From: Spirosoma terrae
GTDB taxonomy: Bacteria; Bacteroidota; Bacteroidia; Cytophagales; Spirosomataceae
Direction: 5' to 3'
Assembly: GCF_010435915.1 (NCBI RefSeq)
Contig: NZ_JAAFZH010000021.1
Location: forward strand, 1-64,000
DNA length: 64,000 bases
Shown here: positions 8,218 through 15,795 of the stretch, one piece after another
Layout of the letters: each line of letters starts with the position of its first letter
How positions within the stretch are numbered: the first letter of the stretch is position 1
Notes under the pieces: generated by a model
Databases searched by the model: none
Seen by the model: only the letters and a program-made list of their open reading frames with translations
Told to the model about the DNA's origin: nothing
Position numbers and translations under genes: made by a program

Positions 8218-8625
8218 TTAATAGTCTAACATTCGGGGTAGTTTTTTGGCCTGTTCAACAAAATCAGTCACCTGTTCAACAGACGGCGGACGTTGTGTAA
8301 ACTGGCGTTTAGTGTTGATCTCGATCAATTTCGCATGCAGATTAACAGCCGAACGTTGCGCCAGTTCAACTACTGTATCAACGCCAGCTTCTTCCATTAG
8401 ATCGCTATATACACGGCCTATACCTTTAATACGAGCTAAATCAGCACGGTTAGCTAACTCTAACAAAAAAGAAGGATCAATACCTATAGCTGACGCCAAT
8501 GCTTTACGATCCTGAGGAGTTTTACTGGCTTCGAGCAGCGAATCACTGTCTACCAAGCCTTGTCCTTTCAAAGCGTAAACCATAGCGTCAGTAGTTCCAC
8601 GAAGTTCTCCTAACGTAATACTCAT
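8218..8625 (-). CDS. DUF4332 helix-hairpin-helix protein
   Basis: 135 residues, entirely helical in appearance and without a signal. It carries two helix-hairpin-helix-like elements: ALASAIGIDPSFLLELANRA and the stronger LARIKGIGRVYSDLMEEAGV, in which I-K-G-I-G is the hairpin turn. This is the DUF4332 layout, often found alone or fused to nucleic-acid enzymes. A non-specific DNA- or RNA-binding role is likely from the HhH fold, but none has been shown to my knowledge. It is convergent with cdaA and shares its terminator. The stop codon lies 9 bases from the palindrome. Confidence 0.85.
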   Translation of the reverse strand: MSITLGELRGTTDAMVYALKGQGLVDSDSLLEASKTPQDRKALASAIGIDPSFLLELANRADLARIKGIGRVYSDLMEEAGVDTVVELAQRSAVNLHAKLIEINTKRQFTQRPPSVEQVTDFVEQAKKLPRMLDY

Positions 8626-8704
8626 AACAGATAAATAAGAGGTAGGTAAATTTTTTACTTAGTTACAGATCGACCCTCAATCTGCGTATATACTATTAAC
8701 GAAA

Positions 8705-8881
8705 TTAACGAACAAGATACTTTTTCCGAGTATCGTTTAACAGGAATTTTTTCTGAACGGTAAAACTATCGGGATGCATCTGTTCGAACTCGTCCTTCCA
8801 TTCAGCATACCGTTCCGGTTCAGATTCCAGAAAGCGCTGCCTATCAATTTTTTTTAGAATCAGATAATCCTCAAAAGACAT
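8705..8881 (-). CDS. Small conserved cytosolic protein, 58 residues
   Basis: A short gene encoding MSFEDYLILKKIDRQRF at its start, then ESEPERYAEWKDEFEQMHP, and a basic end (TRKKYLVR). It has no signal peptide and looks like two or three amphipathic helices. Small proteins with the same layout (F-E-x-Y-L, K-K-I-D, W-K-x-E-F-E-Q-M-H-P-x-S-F, Q-K) are familiar to me from other Cytophagales, which is the main reason to call it. It sits 79 bases upstream of the DUF4332 gene on the same strand and may share its transcript. Function unknown. Confidence 0.65.
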   Translation of the reverse strand: MSFEDYLILKKIDRQRFLESEPERYAEWKDEFEQMHPDSFTVQKKFLLNDTRKKYLVR

Positions 8882-9034
8882 ATGACAAATTGGCCTCTAC
8901 TTAGTAACGTTCATACGGCAATTTATTGACTATAACAATAGATAGTAAAAGTAGTGCCGTATTACGTCTCTACTCATCTGACAAATTGACGTAATGTTAC
9001 CTTAAATATATGAAAAAAACATCCTGGAACAAAT

Positions 9035-9056
9035 CGTGAGCAGACATATGCTCACG
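9035..9056 (+). promoter_or_regulatory. Hairpin in the leader of the HtrA-like gene
   Basis: CGTGAGCA (9035-9042) and TGCTCACG (9049-9056) form a perfect eight-base stem with a six-base loop, ending 15 bases before the start codon at 9072. It is not followed by a T run, so it is more likely a translational or mRNA-stability element than a terminator. Confidence 0.5.
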
Positions 9057-9071
9057 TAAACTATAAATCGC

Positions 9072-10118
9072 ATGAACACGCAGTTTGTGGCGTTTACCGA
9101 TACGGGTTCGCAAGCAGGAAATCCCCCTGGACAAGACCAGGTTCTTCTCGATACGTATTCAAATACAGTCGTAAATGTAGCCAAAAAAGTAAGTCCCTCT
9201 GTGGTGCAGATTAAAGTTAGCGCCCGTAGCCAGAACAATGCCCAATCGGCTTCCCCAGGTCGCCGACCCGGCCAATCTCGACCCGGCAATAATGATGGCG
9301 GTACGGGCTCTGGCTTTATTATATCAACCGATGGCTATATCATCACCAATAATCACGTTGTTGCCGGGGCAACCAAAATAGATGTTGGTTTGCCAGATGG
9401 TCGCGAATTTGAGGCTACCCTCATTGGCCGCGATCCGGCAACCGATGTTGCGGTCATCAAAATTTATGCAGATGGGCTGAAAGCCATTCGTTTTGCTGAT
9501 TCCAGACAAGTACAGGTTGGTCAGATAGCTATCGCCATTGGGAATCCATACGGGTTTCAGTATTCTCTGACAGCAGGTGTAGTCAGCGCCCTGGGCCGAA
9601 CGCTACGTTCAGAATCAGGTCGGTTGATCGACGATGTTCTCCAGACTGATGCAGCGCTTAACCCTGGCAACTCTGGCGGGCCACTAGTTAACTCCAACGG
9701 CGACGTGATAGGCGTCAATACAGCGGTTATTCTGCCTGCTCAGGGAATTTGTTTTGCCGTATCGTCGAATTTAGCGGCTCTGGTTGCAGGCAAGTTGATT
9801 ATGGAAGGTCGCGTTCGTAGGGGATATCTGGGCATTGCAGGCCAGCTTATTAATCTAACCGAACGTATCAAACAGTATAATCAGCTCACCATAAAAACAG
9901 GCGTAGTGGTTGCCAGTGTAGAAGCCGATGGCGTGGCTGGTAATAGCGAACTATTACAGGGCGATATTATTGTTGGATTTAACGGCGAACCAGTAGCGTC
10001 CGTCGACGATTTACACCGATTACTCACCGACGATACAATTGGTCGCCGTATTCAGCTAACCATACTACGTGAGAATCGGCAGAAAGGCGTATTTGTAGTA
10101 CCCGGCGAACTAAAATAA
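9072..10118 (+). CDS. HtrA/DegP-like serine protease without an export signal
   Basis: 348 residues: an S1C trypsin-like domain (about 30-235) and one PDZ domain (about 245-345). The catalytic triad is complete: H95 (NNHVVAG), D125 (PATDVAVI) and S201 (PGNSGGP). A linker rich in G, R, P and S (about 60-80) precedes the protease core. Classical HtrA proteins are periplasmic, but this one starts MNTQFVAFTDTG with no hydrophobic segment, and an in-frame stop lies just upstream of the start, so no longer form is possible. Either it is cytosolic or it leaves the cell by another route. It probably degrades or chaperones misfolded protein. Monocistronic, with a hairpin in its leader. Confidence 0.9.
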   Translation: MNTQFVAFTDTGSQAGNPPGQDQVLLDTYSNTVVNVAKKVSPSVVQIKVSARSQNNAQSASPGRRPGQSRPGNNDGGTGSGFIISTDGYIITNNHVVAGATKIDVGLPDGREFEATLIGRDPATDVAVIKIYADGLKAIRFADSRQVQVGQIAIAIGNPYGFQYSLTAGVVSALGRTLRSESGRLIDDVLQTDAALNPGNSGGPLVNSNGDVIGVNTAVILPAQGICFAVSSNLAALVAGKLIMEGRVRRGYLGIAGQLINLTERIKQYNQLTIKTGVVVASVEADGVAGNSELLQGDIIVGFNGEPVASVDDLHRLLTDDTIGRRIQLTILRENRQKGVFVVPGELK

Positions 10119-10132
10119 ACCATCGTCAAAAC

Positions 10133-10150
10133 AGGCTTAAAAGCCTATTT
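10133..10150 (+). terminator. Weak hairpin terminator after the HtrA-like gene
   Basis: AGGCTT (10133-10138) and AAGCCT (10141-10146) pair around two bases and are followed by ATTTAT. It is short but correctly placed 15 bases after the stop codon. Confidence 0.45.
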
Positions 10151-10282
10151 ATCGGCGTTCGCTCCGTCTCAGTCTGCCAGATCTAAAGATTTTTTCGCTG
10201 CTTTGATTAACAATGGCTATAAGTATATAGTTACTGCTATTAAGTTTCAGTAGTTCTTATTTACCATTCATTTCTATTTTTT

Positions 10283-10870
10283 ATGAAACGCATTTTAGCA
10301 GTACTCTTCGTTCTAGTCGGCTTTTCAGCTTCAGCTCAGGAATTTAAGCCTTTCAAAGTTAATCTATCGATAGGCTACGCTAAACCACTTAATGCTGGTG
10401 TATCGGGTGGTGTCTTGTTCGCCGTAGAGCCTAAATATGGTTTAAGCGATAATTTTGATTTAGGTCTTCGGATTGAATTGGCGGCCGTTGCTCGTGGGAT
10501 TGAAGTTAATGGCAACACAACCACTGGCGATGTAGGTGCATTTTCGTCTTACTTGCTTACGGGTAACTACCTGTTCGGCAAAGGTGGCATTCGTCCCTTT
10601 TTAGGGGTCGGAGCGGGTTTGTACAGCGTAGCTGCAGGTGGCACGGTTTCCGTTACGGATGGCCAAACACCACAACAGGTTAATCTGGTGGCAGCTACCA
10701 AATTTGGAGGAATGGTTCGGGCTGGTATTAAAGCTGGGCACTTCGTAGCTGCTGTTGAATATAACGCAGCACCAACTACCGATAACAAGTTGTCAAATAC
10801 AACCATTACTAGTGAAAACGCTTATCTGGGCGTTAAGGTAGGTTTTGATATTGGCGGTGGCCGTAAATAA
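10283..10870 (+). CDS. Outer-membrane beta-barrel protein
   Basis: 195 residues. It has a clear signal peptide (lysine-arginine, hydrophobic core, cleavage after SASA at about residue 18). The mature part alternates aromatic and small residues in about eight strands with glycine-rich turns (FLGVGAGLYSVAAGG, GGMVRAGIKAGHF) and ends in a strand reading AYLGVKVGFDIGGG. This is the OmpA-like/OMP_b-brl type of small 8-stranded barrel found in many Bacteroidota. No ligand can be predicted. It is monocistronic, between a protease and a convergent gene, and ends in a perfect palindrome. Confidence 0.85.
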   Translation: MKRILAVLFVLVGFSASAQEFKPFKVNLSIGYAKPLNAGVSGGVLFAVEPKYGLSDNFDLGLRIELAAVARGIEVNGNTTTGDVGAFSSYLLTGNYLFGKGGIRPFLGVGAGLYSVAAGGTVSVTDGQTPQQVNLVAATKFGGMVRAGIKAGHFVAAVEYNAAPTTDNKLSNTTITSENAYLGVKVGFDIGGGRK

Positions 10871-10883
10871 GCACGTTTCAGTG

Positions 10884-10935
10884 CGTATGAATACGAAAAG
10901 GGATCTCAGCTGAGATCCCTTTTCGTATTCATACG
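10884..10935. terminator. Perfect 52-bp palindrome serving as bidirectional terminator
   Basis: The arms 10884-10909 and 10910-10935 are exact reverse complements with no spacer. The core GGATCTCAG / CTGAGATCC is flanked by A4 and T4, then symmetry continues another 12 bases (CGTATGAATACG). It lies between the converging OMP and DUF2279 genes, four bases from the latter's stop codon. Confidence 0.9.
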
Positions 10936-10938
10936 TAC

Positions 10939-11889
10939 TTATTCTTTCGGCAGTATGAGCGGATGAAATCGAAAGCCTTTTACCCGATTGTATTCAAACG
11001 AAGGAGCGGGAATTTTAAAGAACTGAGCTGTGCCAATAAATCGCTGCAAAGAAGGACTGAACGTACCAATTCGGGACAAATCAGCATCCGGCGATATAAA
11101 GAATTGTCGATATCGTTCAAACTTTACTTCATTGCCATTTTGGTCGAATACACGGGGGTTATCGTGCCCGCCAATCATACCGCTACCGCTATAACCAAAA
11201 TCCAGATTTAACCATCGTGGAAACGACGGCCCAACTGGCAATACAGAAGCCAGGTTGACCGATAGCCAATACTGCTGACCGTTATAATCTTTCAGCATCT
11301 GCACTCCCGTAGTACGACCTAATATATTGGGGCGATAGGGAGGAAATATAGTTTTTCGGAAGCCGTACTTTAACGTAACAACCTGTTGACCAGAGCCATA
11401 CTGCTGACCCATAAAAAGGGCTGTCCCTGCTACGTTGGCGATCATATCACCTTTCGAAAAGCCCCATCCTTCCGAATAGCCGTCATACACTTCCAGGGTT
11501 GTCTGGAATAGCAAAGCCAGCAAACCACCTGTCAGAATACTAGCTCCTTCGTTTACGCCACTCCACCGCATGAGTTCGTAGCCTCCCCTACTCATGCAAT
11601 AGGCCGTAGCGGCATGGCCCACTTTATCCATCTGAAGCCACTCGCGATTATCGTTGAACGAATGGAAGGGGACTTTTTTCTTATACCATTGTTTCTTCAG
11701 CATCAGCAACGTAACGGTATAAAAAGCGGCTGTTCCAATCAATACGCCAATAAATCGACCTTCACGAATACCGGCCGGATCTGTCGTTGAGGGTATAGGT
11801 GTGGCGGGAATAGGCTGAGCCCGAATAGAATGACCTGGAATAGCCACCGCCAAACTCAGTAATACCGCTACCCGCATCCAATGTTTCAT
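10939..11889 (-). CDS. DUF2279 (YfiM-like) membrane-associated lipid-metabolism-like protein
   Basis: 316 residues from the ATG at 11889, chosen because MKHWMRVAVLLSLAVAIPG then reads as a signal peptide (the frame is open seven codons further). A second hydrophobic stretch lies at about 48-62. The family signature follows: MDKVGHAATAYCMSRGGYELMRWSG, with D and H of the D-K-x-G-H motif, then a glycine-rich membrane-like section (ILTGGLLALLFQ) and EVYDGYSEGWGFSKGDMIAN. The C-terminal half has beta-strand character (LKYGFRKT, NLDFGYSGSG), suggesting an outer-membrane location. The biochemical role is unknown. Convergent with the OMP gene. Confidence 0.8.
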   Translation of the reverse strand: MKHWMRVAVLLSLAVAIPGHSIRAQPIPATPIPSTTDPAGIREGRFIGVLIGTAAFYTVTLLMLKKQWYKKKVPFHSFNDNREWLQMDKVGHAATAYCMSRGGYELMRWSGVNEGASILTGGLLALLFQTTLEVYDGYSEGWGFSKGDMIANVAGTALFMGQQYGSGQQVVTLKYGFRKTIFPPYRPNILGRTTGVQMLKDYNGQQYWLSVNLASVLPVGPSFPRWLNLDFGYSGSGMIGGHDNPRVFDQNGNEVKFERYRQFFISPDADLSRIGTFSPSLQRFIGTAQFFKIPAPSFEYNRVKGFRFHPLILPKE

Positions 11890-12026
11890 GTACCAAAAGT
11901 ACCAAAACAAGATGCTTAGTCGGTATCCGTTGTCAATTTTCAGATCAGAACCTTATTATTACGTACTGTCGACTACTGCCTAGCTGGTTAGTCAACGCGC
12001 AAGTCGTATAGATCGACTGCGCTACG

Positions 12027-13163
12027 TTAATCGACAAACAAGGATGCTGCTACCCGATCAGCAAACAGTTTACCCGCTTCCGTCAATCGGAGATAGTCGC
12101 CATCCTGCATTAGCCAGCCAGCTTCATACATGGCCTGAAGATCGTTGGCTTGCGTTTTAGCAAAATCAGCACTCAGTAATACACTTAACTCGCGTAACGA
12201 ACAGCCCCACTTGGTGCGCAGGCCCGTCAATAAATAATCGTTCACCTGATCAGATACACTTAGCATTTCGAGCGTAGCGGGTACTTCTCCCCGGCGTATC
12301 GCACTGATGTACTGCGCATTATTGGCAACTGTATACTGACGGCTAACGCCATTGTATGAATGAGCACTGGGACCAACTCCTAGATACGCCTTCCGTTGCC
12401 AATAGGCCGTATTATGCCGGGCATATTGACCAGGTTTCGCAAAATTCGAGATTTCGTAATGCTCATATCCGGCCCCAGCCAGTGCCTTTGTCAATTCCTC
12501 AAACTGCTCAGCGGCCAGATTTTCATCAAGAGCAGCCAGCTTGCCTTTCTGCTGCCATCGACCAAAGGCCGTATCAGGCTCAATCGTCAACGCATAAGCC
12601 GACAGATGAGCGACGTCCAGCGACAGCATTTTTTGCAAATCAGTTTGCCATATACCTCCCTGCCGACGCTGCTCTTTCTGGTCGGGAATACCATAGATCA
12701 AATCGACGCTCATCGTCTCAAAACCAGCATCTCGCGCCAGTTGAATACAACGTTCAGCTTCTACCGCCGAATGGGCGCGATTCATCCAACGTAGCGTTTC
12801 GTCATCAAAAGTCTGGATACCAATGCTGAGCCGATTAACAAAAAGGCGTAATTGATCCAGTTTATCAACGGTAAGGTCGTCGGGGTTGGCTTCCAGCGTA
12901 ATTTCAGCAGTTGAAGCAACCGAAAAATAGCGATGAATGGTCTCGAACAATTGACCCAATTCCGAAGCGGTCAGTAGCGATGGGGTACCCCCACCCAAAT
13001 AAATTGTTTCGAGCGTTTTAGTCGGTAAATAATCCTTCTGTAAAGCAATTTCGGTGCAGATAGCGTCAACAAGCGCCGATTTCTGGCTCAGGTTGGTACT
13101 GAAATGAAAATCGCAATAGTGGCAGGCCTGCTTACAGAACGGAATATGAAGGTAAAGATGCAT
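12027..13163 (-). CDS. hemW: HemW, radical SAM heme chaperone
   Basis: 378 residues. The radical-SAM cluster motif is at the very start, C10-x3-C14-x2-C17 in IPFCKQACHYCDFHF, followed by YLGGGTPSLL and EANPDDLT, and the HemW-type middle (SIGIQTFDDETLRWMNRAH, DLIYGIPDQ). The C-terminal HemN_C domain is present (GLRTKWGCSL). HemW binds heme and SAM and is no longer viewed as a coproporphyrinogen oxidase, although it is often annotated so. True HemN lacks this exact start and is longer (about 450). Monocistronic, on the minus strand. Confidence 0.93.
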   Translation of the reverse strand: MHLYLHIPFCKQACHYCDFHFSTNLSQKSALVDAICTEIALQKDYLPTKTLETIYLGGGTPSLLTASELGQLFETIHRYFSVASTAEITLEANPDDLTVDKLDQLRLFVNRLSIGIQTFDDETLRWMNRAHSAVEAERCIQLARDAGFETMSVDLIYGIPDQKEQRRQGGIWQTDLQKMLSLDVAHLSAYALTIEPDTAFGRWQQKGKLAALDENLAAEQFEELTKALAGAGYEHYEISNFAKPGQYARHNTAYWQRKAYLGVGPSAHSYNGVSRQYTVANNAQYISAIRRGEVPATLEMLSVSDQVNDYLLTGLRTKWGCSLRELSVLLSADFAKTQANDLQAMYEAGWLMQDGDYLRLTEAGKLFADRVAASLFVD

Positions 13164-13285
13164 CTTACCCTAATGACAACAAAGGCAGGCATTGGGTTCC
13201 TGAGTACCGTATACTAACGACACCTGGAACGTATCACTACGTAGTGTTTAACCAATAGATTATGACTTAACTGTATTATTGCCAG

Positions 13286-13444
13286 TTAATCGTCGGGGCA
13301 TTTTTTGCAGCGTTTGCCCTTTTTGTACTTCTTACAACATTTTTTCAGGACACATTCGCCACCTACAAACGGGTTGGCTTGAAGGACCGGCTTAGACGTT
13401 GTTAACGAAGCAAAAGACTCAGAAAGAATGAACTCAGCAGTCAT
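13286..13444 (-). CDS. Small Cys/Lys-rich peptide (52 residues)
   Basis: From the second ATG (13444); the frame also opens at 13468. The N-terminal 30 residues are ordinary polar sequence (MTAEFILSESFASL). After a glycine pair the tail carries five cysteines among lysines: GGECVLKKCCKKYKKGKRC and then KKCPDD. The pattern C-x4-CC-x8-C-x2-C suggests a small metal-binding or disulfide knot, or a nucleic-acid-binding tail. I have seen similar short Lys/Cys tails in Bacteroidota hypotheticals, so I take it as real, but I know of no function. It lies alone, 120 bases upstream of hemW on the same strand. Confidence 0.6.
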   Translation of the reverse strand: MTAEFILSESFASLTTSKPVLQANPFVGGECVLKKCCKKYKKGKRCKKCPDD

Positions 13445-13545
13445 TTGTACCAATTGTTTACGATACAAAGGTACGTTGTTTAGATTTATTACAAATTAAA
13501 ATTAACACTAAATATTTTCTGGTAGCCCAAAATGGTGCTCTGGAG

Positions 13546-13582
13546 CCATTTACTACCTTTCTCTGGCATCCATTTACTACCT
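13546..13582. repeat. Short direct repeat CCATTTACTACCT, two copies
   Basis: Identical 13-base words at 13546-13558 and 13570-13582, 24 bases apart, each preceded by TGG and two or three further bases. They lie just downstream of the terminator hairpin of the PhzF gene. Meaning unknown. Confidence 0.5.
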
Positions 13583-13610
13583 GTAGATGACTATATTAGC
13601 CATCTACAGG
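13580..13610 (-). terminator. Hairpin terminator after the PhzF-family gene
   Basis: CCTGTAGATG (13580-13589) and CATCTACAGG (13601-13610) form a perfect ten-base stem with an 11-base loop, nine bases after the stop codon of the minus-strand gene. No strong T run follows. Confidence 0.55.
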
Positions 13611-13618
13611 CGGCCGGG

Positions 13619-14416
13619 CTACATGATTTCGCCCGACAGATAGAGCTGTACCTGCCCTGAAATATCGACTCGTTCGCCTTTTAACAGGCAACGTAGATAA
13701 CCTCCCCGCTTTGATAATTGAAGCGCTGTAAGGTCATTTTTACCAAGCTGTTCAGCCCAGTAAGGAACGAGCGTAGTATGCGCTGAGCCTGTTACCGGAT
13801 CCTCGTCAATACCCGACTGGGGGCCAAAAAACCGGGAAACAAAATCAATCCCAGAGCCAGGTTTACCCGGAGCAGTTACGATAACACCACGGGCCGGAAC
13901 GGTGCTCATCTCCCGAAAATCAGGTTCCAGGGCTTCAATCTGCGCCTGACTTTCGTAAATCAGCATATAGTCGGTTTTCCCTTTATATACCTGCAATGGC
14001 TTCTCATTGAGGCTGGTCAGCAAAGCAGGCGGCTGGACGTTCGCCTTGTGAACCGTATCGACCGGAAAATCGAGTGTTAACCAGCCATCCTCACTACGGC
14101 ATACCTTTAGCTGACCGCTACGTGACTCAAAATAGATATGATCTGTTTCGGGTTTCTGCTCCAGAAAAAACACTACGTAGCCGGTCGCTAACGTAGCATG
14201 ACCGCATAGATCAACTTCAACGGTTGGCGTAAACCAGCGAATATGATAATTCGCATCGCCCTCTGTTTTCACGTAGAAAGCCGTTTCGGCCAGGTTATTT
14301 TCGGCAGCAATTTGCTGCATCTGGTCGTCGGGCAACCAGTCTGTAAGGGGCACTACGGCAGCGGGGTTCCCACTAAAGAGCCGATCCGTAAACGCATCAA
14401 GTTGGTAAACACGCAT
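13619..14416 (-). CDS. PhzF-family isomerase/epimerase-like protein
   Basis: 265 residues from ATG 14416, where the family's usual opening (MRVYQLDAFTDRLFSGNPAAV) starts. Other motifs: the catalytic glutamate in NNLAETAF, the WFTPTVEVDLCGHATLA block, and DEDPVTGSAHTTLVPYW near the C-terminus. The fold is that of diaminopimelate epimerase. PhzF itself isomerises a phenazine precursor, but no other phenazine gene is present, and most family members outside such clusters have unknown substrates. It lies 81 bases downstream of the HAD hydrolase gene on the same strand and may be co-transcribed with it. Confidence 0.88.
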   Translation of the reverse strand: MRVYQLDAFTDRLFSGNPAAVVPLTDWLPDDQMQQIAAENNLAETAFYVKTEGDANYHIRWFTPTVEVDLCGHATLATGYVVFFLEQKPETDHIYFESRSGQLKVCRSEDGWLTLDFPVDTVHKANVQPPALLTSLNEKPLQVYKGKTDYMLIYESQAQIEALEPDFREMSTVPARGVIVTAPGKPGSGIDFVSRFFGPQSGIDEDPVTGSAHTTLVPYWAEQLGKNDLTALQLSKRGGYLRCLLKGERVDISGQVQLYLSGEIM

Positions 14417-14497
14417 GATTTCAGTGAGAAAAGTCACGAGCGATTTTCATCTTCGAAAGACAGTTATCGCCGGACAAGGTTATAGGGTATAATCTGT

Positions 14498-15187
14498 TTA
14501 GGAGGGTTCTTTTTTACTCATTATTTCGTCCAGCGTTCGTTGCGAAAAAGCCGTTAACGATGGCAGAATTATATCAGCAATATCAAATTTAGGGTTTGTT
14601 CGTTCAAATTCGGCAGGCACCGCCACAGTACGCATGCCAGCCGAGTAGGCCGACAAAAGTCCACTACCCGAATCCTCAAAAGTCACACAGTCGGCGGGAG
14701 CTACTCCTAACTTGCGGGCGGTCCCCAAATAAACATCGGGAGCGGGTTTGTTACGGGCCTCTAACGTAGCAGAATGCCAAAGCGTCAGATAGTCCCGAAT
14801 GCGGAGCCGATCAACCACTACTTCAATTAAACTCATCGGCGATGCTGATGCAATAGCGGTAGGAATTTGCTGCCGATAAAAAAACTCCAATGCACCAATA
14901 GCACCGGGCATGGGCTCAGCTAACCGGGCAATACGTTCATGGACACCAGCGGTAATTTCTTCGCCCAGGTCGGCATTTGTTCTCCCATTGGCGGCCTGCT
15001 CTGTCCAGGGAGCACGGGCAAACCAATAATTAACGACATCTAAAATTGGCAGGCCCGTTGTTTGTTTACATTCTTCATCGGTCAGCAGCAAGCCAACGGT
15101 TGCAAACACCTCACGTTCCATAGCTCGCCAGTGGGGTTCCGAATCCACCAGCAGCCCATCCATATCAAATATTGCTGCGCGTATCAA
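14498..15187 (-). CDS. HAD-superfamily sugar-phosphate phosphatase / phosphoglucomutase-like
   Basis: 229 residues. HAD core motifs: nucleophile D8 and acid-base D10 in FDMDGLLVDSEPHW, motif II in AIASASPM, Lys in ARNKPAPDVYLGTA, and motif IV in CVTFEDSGSGLLSAYSAGM. The helical cap (about 20-90) is subtype I as in hexitol phosphatase HxpB/YniC and beta-phosphoglucomutase. DMDGLLVDSEPHW closely follows the HxpB group, which hydrolyses 2-deoxyglucose-6-phosphate and sugar-alcohol phosphates. Substrate cannot be fixed from sequence. Likely first gene of a small minus-strand unit with the PhzF-family gene. Confidence 0.87.
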   Translation of the reverse strand: MIRAAIFDMDGLLVDSEPHWRAMEREVFATVGLLLTDEECKQTTGLPILDVVNYWFARAPWTEQAANGRTNADLGEEITAGVHERIARLAEPMPGAIGALEFFYRQQIPTAIASASPMSLIEVVVDRLRIRDYLTLWHSATLEARNKPAPDVYLGTARKLGVAPADCVTFEDSGSGLLSAYSAGMRTVAVPAEFERTNPKFDIADIILPSLTAFSQRTLDEIMSKKEPS

Positions 15188-15277
15188 AATCTAGCTGTAA
15201 GGGTTAAGTTCAGTCAATTGGATTGGTAGATGGCCGGGTTCGGCTGCTGACTGATACGATCAACCGAAAGCCACTTC

Positions 15278-15559
15278 TTATACATCGGCTTTCCGGAATG
15301 GCTTTACATCGACCGTATCCCAAACGCCTTCAACAATGTAAGGATCTGATTTGAGATAATCGTCCAGTTGCTCCTGCGTGTCAAAATCAAGCAGCAACAT
15401 GGAACCAATCATAGCACCTGATGGATCGAGCAATGCACCTCCTACTAAAAAATGCCCTTTTGCCTTCAACGCCCGAACACACTCCAGATGGGCAGGCCGA
15501 ACGGCCATACGGCGATCGAGTGCATTAACATGGTCGTAGGCATGAATAACGTATTGCAT
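15278..15559 (-). CDS. YciI-family protein
   Basis: 93 residues from ATG 15559 (MQYVIHAYDH); the frame extends 12 codons upstream but the domain begins here. YciI proteins have a ferredoxin-like fold with a conserved His/Asp pair. Here the visible counterparts are R-P-A-H-L-E (His) and the FLVGGALLDPSG and SDPYIVEGVWDTVDVKPF blocks. The family is thought to include small enzymes or dehalogenase-like proteins, mostly uncharacterised. Ninety bases upstream of the HAD gene on the same strand. Confidence 0.88.
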   Translation of the reverse strand: MQYVIHAYDHVNALDRRMAVRPAHLECVRALKAKGHFLVGGALLDPSGAMIGSMLLLDFDTQEQLDDYLKSDPYIVEGVWDTVDVKPFRKADV

Positions 15560-15650
15560 TAACGCTGTAACGAATTTTGTAAGGCAAGATACCATCTTTC
15601 TGCAAACTAGTAGTAGTCTGGCTTATCATATTCATAAAACTTCATGAAAC

Positions 15651-15675
15651 ACGTAATTCCTGACAAGGAATACGT
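15651..15675. promoter_or_regulatory. Imperfect inverted repeat in a divergent intergenic region
   Basis: ACGTAATTCCT pairs with AGGAATACGT around a short loop with one bulged base. It lies between the YciI gene (minus) and the S9 peptidase gene (plus), where an operator could act on both. No promoter consensus is obvious. Confidence 0.3.
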
Positions 15676-15795
15676 AGCAATCCGCCCAGTTTCACGGATT
15701 GGTCAAAAGATTCTTTAGTCTCTTTCGCTACTACGGTATATCGTTAATGAGTTTATAATTAATTTGAGCCTTACAATCTGAATCTGTGTGCTTTC

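Noticed and set aside
12356..12829. Plus-strand open frame of 157 codons
   Set aside because: Lies wholly antisense to hemW, and the composition (R, Q, P-rich) is that of a shadow frame.
13546..13582. Possible attachment site for an integrated element
   Set aside because: Only a 13-base word, with copies 24 bases apart, and no integrase or element between or near them.
13619..14416. Phenazine biosynthesis
   Set aside because: A single PhzF-fold gene without any other phz gene does not support that pathway.
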